Shown: positions 58,896-64,000 of the stretch, piece after piece
Position numbering within the stretch: the stretch's first letter is position 1
Layout of the letters: each line of letters starts with the position of its first letter
Assembly (NCBI GenBank): GCA_035610365.1
Contig: CM069438.1
Span: forward strand, 35,457,869-35,521,868
Source of the DNA: Aquatica leii
Lineage: Eukaryota; Arthropoda; Insecta; Coleoptera; Lampyridae
DNA: 64,000 bases
Direction: 5' to 3'
Made by a program: the position numbers and the translations under genes
Notes under the pieces: generated by a model
Told to the model about the DNA's origin: nothing
The model's input: only the letters and a program-made list of their open reading frames with translations
The model's database searches: none

Positions 58896-58940
58896 TCTTG
58901 TGCAGAGTGCACACTTTACAGTTTGCCTTTCACGTGTGTC

Positions 58941-59675
58941 CTTCCTGAGTCAGAGAACAGCGTAGTTCTGTGTCTGCTCTCCCAATGTTGTTTAAGTACG
59001 CTTTGAAGTTGCCGTGGCCACTTATTAATTGTATCGTGTTGCTGTCGGCCGTCACGGGTACGGACCTTCTAATTTCCAGCATCGGTATGAACATGTACAC
59101 GTTTCTTCTGGTGCTCGCGTTTTTCTATCTTTCGTTCCAAGCCGTTGGTTTTCGAAATTCGGTCGTATTCGATATAGATGTCATCGACTAAGGCTGCCTC
59201 TTTCGTTAATTGATCGGCTCGTTCGTTTCACGCTGTTCCCGCTTGAGCTTTGGTCCAGCGGACCTCTAATCGCGTTTTGTCGCTTGTTTTCCTTATAAGT
59301 CCCCAGATCTCGAAGACCAGCTCCGTTTGCCTGGAAACGCTTGTCAAAGCTTCTAGTGCAGCTTTAGAGTCGGTTACGATTGCTGTTCTTTCCGGTACGT
59401 CCTGCGTCTGCCCCAGTAAATGCTGAATTGCCCCTGGCATGCCAATTAATTTGCATTGGAAAATGGTATAGCCGTTCGCCAACTTCATCTTTCTCGCGGT
59501 TTGCTCCTTTTCGTTTTGGAACAGCACGAAAGCTGCTCTCGCGCCTTCTTGTTCGAATACGGATCCGTTTGTGTAGTATCGCCAAGCCGGGATGTGTTCT
59601 TCTCCAAGTTAGAATCGGAAGGATCCTAGGTCTGCCGGGTGGCCCATCTCAACGGTAGCTATTCTTCCCTTCACC
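58941..59675 (-). mobile_element. Truncated second copy of the R1/I-group LINE
   Basis: Repeats the 3' part of the RNase H region: FQCKLIGMPGAIQHLLGQT, VTDSKAALEALTSVSRQTEL and VRWTKAQAGTA (59527-59228), then further codons to 58960. It matches 55480-56180 closely. It is 5'-truncated at about 59675, where Gypsy integrase sequence starts. Two insertions of the same LINE therefore lie in the same orientation at one site. Confidence 0.8.
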
Positions 59676-59679
59676 ACCA

Positions 59680-60241
59680 CACCAACAAGACTGAAACCAA
59701 TATTTACATTTGTGCCTAATGGCGTATCAATCATCCGTTTATGAGACTACCGGACAAACTTTTGCGTGTGTGATGTTTGGACGTGAGATCAGGTTACCGT
59801 GGGATCTTCAGTTTAGATGCAAGCTTAGGAAAGTAGTTGTTGGGGATGACTACGTCAGCGAACTCAATCATCCACAATAACGTCCGAAAGAATATCAAAA
59901 TCGCCAGTGACCGAATAAAAGACTAATATGACGTAAGGGCCAGAGAGAGATAGTTTCAATCTGGTGACCTGGTTTGGTTGTACAACACACAACAAAAACG
60001 AGAGTTGTTTCCAAAGTTACAGAGACAATGGAAAGACCCTTGCGCTATTTTGGAGAAAATAAATGACGTCATCTACCGCGTCCGAAAGTTACCAAGAGAC
60101 AAACTGTAGGTAGTTCACGAAGACACGAGAATGGCCAACATAGTGACAAGTAAAGACGATTCAAAAAACTTCGAGTGGTTCATGTCCACCCATAATGGAA
60201 CCGCAAAAGCAGGGTTTGGAGTGACCACAGAAGTACAACAA
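59680..60241 (+). pseudogene. Gypsy integrase C-terminal region, copy 2
   Basis: After a decayed core end, the plus strand has SGDLVWLYNTQQKRELFPK (about 59955-60015), WKDPCAILEKINDVIYRV and KLPRDKL (to about 60105), the same C-terminal blocks as 49668-49883. A short acidic segment leads into the macrodomain-like region. Stops interrupt it. Confidence 0.75.
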
Positions 60242-60640
60242 GATCTGTTTGACGTACCGAAAGATTACTCTCTTACACACTGTATTGCCCAAGTCTTGCC
60301 CATGTCCAGAAAGATTGTCGTGGTATTTAAGAGGAAGTTTGGACGCTTGGATGAACTACGAAAACAGTGGTCTACAGAAGAGTTTTGAAGATTCAAAAAC
60401 AACAACGGTCCATCTACTACTTAGTTACCAAGGAGTTGTCTCATCAGAAGCCCGAACTCAGAAACCTTTGGAACGCCTTTCTGGACCTGAGAGATCATGT
60501 CACGCGAAACAACATCAGGAAACTGGCGGTCCAATAGTCTGGCTGCGGTTTAGACCAACTCGATTGGTTGATAATGCTGATAATGGTAGAAGTCATATTT
60601 CGGAGTACGCAAGCTCCAGTGTTGGTTTGCAGTTATAACT
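60242..60640 (+). pseudogene. Macrodomain-like region downstream of Gypsy integrase, copy 2
   Basis: DLFDVPKDYSLTHCIAQ starts at 60242, and MSRKIVVVFKRKFGRLDEL follows with the catalytic-type Lys codon at 60329-60331. After a frameshift near 60370 another frame has SIYYLVTKELSHQKPELRNL, NNIRKLAV and, after a stop, SGCGLDQLDW with the Asp codon at 60553-60555. The order DLF..D.SL.HC, VFK.KFG, YYLVTK, GCGLD is that of TARG1/OARD1 macrodomains. The same segment sits at the same place in copy 1, so it belongs to the element family. A premature stop and a frameshift make this copy inactive. Confidence 0.75.
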
Positions 60641-60885
60641 TGAGAAACACAACTGGGAACGACAAGACCGTGGACTGTTATTCCTATCAACAACCCAAGT
60701 AGCACATAACGTTTTATTGACGTCAAAATTACGTACGAGACCTCATTAAGACGTGTCAATCTTGTCATGTGACGGCAGTGTGCTGTCTGGGAAGGACGAT
60801 GCAGAAATGAACAGAATTGTGCTTAACGTCATGGACTCTTTTAAAGATTTCATGAAGTTGAACCTATTCTGAGACAGAACGGATC

Positions 60886-60899
60886 TAAGGAAGGGGCAG
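60886..60899 (+). promoter_or_regulatory. Polypurine tract of Gypsy copy 2
   Basis: AAGGAAGGGGCAG immediately precedes the LTR start TGTTACG at 60900, as in copy 1. Confidence 0.65.
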
Positions 60900-61007
60900 T
60901 GTTACGTTCTGTTTCTAAAAAGTGTTCGAAGGATAAAAAAAATGAAGGAAACTCTTGGTAGCGATAAGTCTTTAGTTCCTAATAAACGATTTTGAATTAA
61001 CGTAACA
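60900..61007 (+). repeat. LTR of Gypsy copy 2
   Basis: Starts TGTTACG, ends CGTAACA at 61007, about 108 bp, much shorter than the other LTRs. It is preceded by a polypurine tract and followed by a primer-binding site, so it serves as 3' LTR of copy 2 and as 5' LTR of another copy. Confidence 0.65.
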
Positions 61008-61008
61008 C

Positions 61009-61243
61009 TGGTGTCAGAAGTGAGATTATTTTTAACGCGATAAGAGTGTGTACTTTTATTTCGCGAGTGAATGCTGATTACGCGCTTCCAAAATGCCAAA
61101 ATGGATAGCGAAATGCATAGAATTTTTAAAAGAAAATTCTAGAACGCTGGAAAGAAAATTAATGGAAAATACGAGTAAAATTCAGTTCAATTAATTGTAT
61201 TTAGCTCTTAGTTTTTAATAAACGATTTTAAATTCACGTTACA
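61009..61243 (+). mobile_element. Primer-binding site, leader and LTR end of a collapsed Gypsy copy
   Basis: TGGTGTCAGAAGTGAG at 61009-61024 is a primer-binding-site-like string. A gag-leader-like stretch follows (codons resembling the repeated NSRTLERKLMENTSK pattern at 61125-61175). A second LTR end, 61186-61243, has 'taataaacgatttt' and 'cacgttaca', matching 60975-61007. An internal deletion therefore joined gag leader to a partial 3' LTR. Confidence 0.6.
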
Positions 61244-61652
61244 AAATCAAAAATGAAGTCGCAGTGACTAGGTATATAACAACCAACAAAAAAACAATAA
61301 TAAAAAATATAAAAATTGTAGGTAGAGAATGATGAACTTTGATGTTGTTGAACTGAGATGCGGAAAAATAAATAAGCACACTAGTAATACAATAAGATAA
61401 ACAAGAACAATAGAACCAAAACTGGCACAAAGCACCGCCTACGTTAATAACAATTATGACAATAAACTTTTAAATGCAGAATTTTTGCGACGATCTATGC
61501 AAATATATCTAAAAAACACGTTTATTTCGCAAAAAAAATTTATTTAACTAATTTCCCTGAATTTCATATAAACAACAATCTTTATGCAAATATTTTTTTG
61601 GAACAGAGCTTAAAACGCGATAATCACGAAAAACAGAACCCATTTTATTAAT
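61244..61652. other. Intergenic, upstream of the pacifastin-like gene
   Basis: No gene seen. It separates the LTR remains from the first secreted cysteine-rich gene and would contain its promoter. Confidence 0.4.
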
Positions 61653-62041
61653 ATGATGATGAAAGCGGTACTGATAGTGTTGGCAATTGTTGCTTTAGCA
61701 AATGGAACACCTTTTGGTAATGTTTTTTGGTGTTTTTAACAAATTAATTATTTTTATCCTAGTCTGTGATAGATCTAAACGGTACGAAGAAAATAAGTGC
61801 AACCAGTGCTCCTGCATCGTAAGAAATGATAAGCTATCGTTTCGTTGTACCAAAATGTCTTGGTAAGATAATCATTATTTCTATAAAAAATTAGAAAACG
61901 TATCAGTTTTGTAGTTTAGTGCCGGAGTACACAACTTTACGAAATTGTGACCCTACTAGTTACGTTTCGTCGAATAACTGTTGGTGTATACCCGATTGGG
62001 GTGTTATGTGTGAGATGGCGCTGATTTCACAAAGTTTGTAG
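61653..62041 (+). CDS. Secreted pacifastin-like peptide (putative serine protease inhibitor)
   Basis: Exons 61653-61716, 61763-61862 and 61915-62041 (introns 46 and 52 bp) encode 96 residues. The start MMMKAVLIVLAIVALANG is a signal peptide. The mature part holds C23-x10-C34-N-Q-C37-S-C39-x10-C50-T-x3-C55, the pacifastin signature, except that the usual Gly between C39 and C50 is missing. Pacifastin domains inhibit trypsin- and chymotrypsin-like proteases in arthropod haemolymph. A second module (C66, N75-x-C77-W-C79, G84, C87) looks like the same domain lacking its second and sixth cysteines. An alternative acceptor for exon 3 four bases downstream leads to an early stop, which supports the one used. 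Function as an inhibitor is inferred. Confidence 0.8.
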
Positions 62042-62733
62042 TGTATTTAGAAAATATAACTATTTTGTTTTAATATTAATTTTAGTGTGTAGCTTTGATC
62101 TTATTTTATTAAAAAAAACATAGTCTTGACAGCATTTTTTACTGAAAAAGTCATAATTTTTTTTTATTAGTGTCTTAGTCAGATCGACTTACTTAAGTGC
62201 ACGAGTTTTAGGCTAAAATTTATTTTTAGACAGTTCTAGGTACAACTATTTTCTTAATTAGTACAACTAAGCACAATACAACACTCGAATTCTTTCAAAT
62301 TCTTTTGAACAAAATCCCAACACTTTTATCTCAAGGTGTATACCAAATGTCCTGTTCGTGTAATTTAGTCTGCATTGGTGAATCTGGTCGTTCTGTTTTT
62401 TCGCGCTTGATAAACCGAACTAAATTGCAAACGTAGTTGTGTGAGATGTTAACTTATTTCTAAAATCATCAGATTCTCCCAATGTAAACAATTTTAAAAT
62501 AACCCTCGTATACAACTATTTAAACAATTATACTTTTTATCAACCAAATAATTGCTACCTTTTCTTGTCGTATGAGTTGTATGGTTGTTAATCACTGGGA
62601 AACGTGCATACCGCAAATTCGCCGGAAACTAATTATCTTTCGTCCTGTTTGTGGGAGTTTCTTGCATACCCAAAATTTGACTCTTAATCGGAGTACAGTT
62701 TTTTTTATTGTACTTGTCGCTTGGTTATTTAAC
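62042..62733. other. Spacer between the two secreted genes
   Basis: AT-rich, no gene. An in-frame upstream extension of the next gene (to 62572) exists but precedes a complete signal peptide and is not used. Confidence 0.45.
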
Positions 62734-63852
62734 ATGCAGGTGTGCGTTCTATTGACTTTAGTCGTGGGTGCGTTTGGTGCATCCACCACTATCTTTACAA
62801 CAGTTAGCGATGCAACGTCATCTGAAACATCTTGTCACGAAGGTGAATGCACATCAATCAGAAACTGTTTAAGCAATGATGGAGTAATCCAAGACTCGTA
62901 AATCTAGCATTTGTTTTTAAATATCTAGCTGTAAATATACTTGTAGATCTTTGTGCACGTGTCCAGATGTTTATTGTTGTTACTCAACGTTAGCAACTGA
63001 AAGTTCAAGCAGCGAAAGTACACCGTCGACTGAATCTACGTTCAGGTATTTAAGTATATGCATAATAAAATATGTTTTAAATTGTTTCATAGTTCGAGTA
63101 TAGCGTCTTCTGAACAAACGTCTTCTACATCGTCATCTGAAACTTCGACACTTTCGTCAGTAAGTACCAATGCTGTTTCAGAAGCTTCTTTATCTACAGC
63201 ATCCACCATCGCGGTTTCGGAAGAATCGTCTCCTTCTTCTTCATCTGAAGTATCTGCACGGATTACAAACTTAAACGCAGAAGAATCGTCTTCTTTTGTT
63301 TCTGAAATATCTACAGAAACTACTATTACAAACCTAATTGAGGAAGAATCGTCTCCTTCTTCTTCATCTGAAGTATCTGCACTGATTACAAACTTAAACG
63401 CGGAAAAATTGTCTTCTTCTGTTTCTGAAATATCTACAGAAACTACTATTACAGATCTAATTGAGGAAGAATCGTCCCCTTCTTCTTCATCTGAAGTACC
63501 TGCACTAATTACAAACTTAAACACCGAAGAATCGTCTTCTTCTGTTTCGGATGTTACTAACGTAATCCTAGAAGAATCGTCACCATCTTCGGAAATTGCC
63601 ACAAATGTTTATACACATTCAGATGAAAAACTTGTAACTGCTACTTTTCCCAACATTGAAAGTACAAGCGAGTCTGAGAGTGATTGTACGCCGTGGGTTT
63701 GTTTGGAAAAAGACGAGTGCGATAATTTAGGTGGTACTGAAGTAACTGACACGTAATAATTTACGTTCTCAATATGAATATGATAATTTCAATTTTTTTT
63801 TAGACAAAGTTGTCCAAAACCGTACACAAAATGCTGTTTTTCTAGTGACTAA
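62734..63852 (+). CDS. Secreted protein with two clip-like modules and Ser/Glu repeats
   Basis: Exons 62734-62897, 62947-63045, 63093-63752 and 63804-63852 give 323 residues; all three junctions are phase 2 and introns are 47-51 bp. A signal peptide (MQVCVLLTLVVGAFGA) starts it. Module 1 has C34-x4-C39-x5-C45-x12-C58-x6-C65-C66 plus an extra C60. Module 2 at the C-terminus has C286-x4-C291-x5-C297-x13-C311-x6-C318-C319. Each is split by a phase-2 intron between its third and fourth cysteines, so they share ancestry. C-x5-C and the closing CC resemble clip domains of insect immune proteases, though the first loop is shorter and there is no protease. Between them lie three 123-bp repeats (41 residues, ESSPSSSSEV...TETTIT) and a partial fourth. 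'aataaa' signals follow at about 63919 and 63936. No known family is recognised. Confidence 0.8.
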
Positions 63853-64000
63853 TCGTTTGGATTCTTCAAGTTTTGAAGAAGTTATAAAATTTGCTTCATG
63901 GATTAATTATAATTATTATGAATAAAACAATACTGAATAAAAATATTTTTTATAAATTCTATATCAATAAAAAAAAGTATCGAAAAAAGAACGTAAAAAA

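Larger units (their letters stand above)
55430..58940 (-). mobile_element. R1/I-group LINE with RNase H
   Basis: Minus strand: endonuclease frame (58895-57852), a broken RT N-terminal part (about 57850-56820), then an RT-C-terminal plus RNase H frame (56872-55472), and a C-terminal end that runs to about 55440 (a CxC-type segment in another frame). Only the RT middle is badly broken. The RNase H domain after RT places it in the I/R1/LOA group. It is one of the younger insertions here, interrupting Gypsy copy 2. Confidence 0.85.

Noticed and set aside
62572-62733. Upstream in-frame extension of the clip-like gene
   Set aside because: A complete signal peptide starts at 62734. The extension has no conserved features and would bury the signal.
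63087-63602. 171-codon minus-strand frame opposite the Ser/Glu repeat gene
   Set aside because: Open because of repeated TCx/GAx codons on the other strand. The plus strand has a signal peptide, consistent splice sites and cysteine modules.

Overview
The window looks like an AT-rich insect nuclear contig, most probably a beetle. The genes I could assemble have introns of about 46-54 bp with GT..AG ends. The mobile elements are insect-type (Ty1/copia, Ty3/Gypsy, R1/I-group and Jockey-like LINEs, a short TIR element). Small secreted cysteine-rich proteins of insect type sit at the right end. Order-level placement is inference. I saw no rRNA, no convincing tRNA and no CRISPR array.

Host genes are few: (1) an ANKRD49-like ankyrin protein, minus strand, 22116-22745, one 48-bp intron; (2) a four-exon, 707-aa coiled-coil protein with an N-myristoylation-type start, minus strand, 32389-34657, head-to-head with (3) a 63-aa ORF, 34832-35023; (4) a secreted Lys-rich protein, 51264-51891, three exons; (5) a secreted pacifastin-like peptide, 61653-62041, three exons; (6) a secreted protein with two clip-like cysteine modules flanking Ser/Glu repeats, 62734-63852, four exons. 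Only (1) has a name I trust.

Most of the rest is repeats. At 1-8.3 kb I see no gene, a solo Gypsy LTR and dispersed repeats. At 8.8-11.1 kb lies an inverted partial copy of the end of gene (2) with its downstream repeat and a 160-bp satellite; the source block is at 29-32.9 kb. At 12.4-16.2 kb is a decayed copia element. At 17-20.9 kb (plus) and 40.8-44.7 kb (minus) are two copies of a LINE family with an extremely purine-rich sense strand. At 27.1-29 kb is a decayed R1-like LINE. At 37.2-40.6 kb two copies of one LINE family lie head to tail. At 44.7-50.6 kb is a Ty3/Gypsy element. A second Gypsy copy (52.3-61 kb) is split by about 6.9 kb of R1/I-group LINE sequence with RNase H, its duplicated tail and a large AAAAT microsatellite.

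The most notable observation is that both Gypsy copies carry, between the integrase C-terminus and the polypurine tract, a region resembling a TARG1/OARD1-type macrodomain (ADP-ribosyl-glutamate hydrolase), with the equivalents of its catalytic Lys and Asp. The reading frames are broken in both copies, so the claim concerns the ancestral element. Macrodomains also occur in viruses, where they counter ADP-ribosylation defence, so a transposon-borne copy deserves a family-wide search.

The genes do not form a pathway. The right-end secreted genes (pacifastin-like, clip-like) suggest extracellular protease control or immunity, but this rests on cysteine patterns only.
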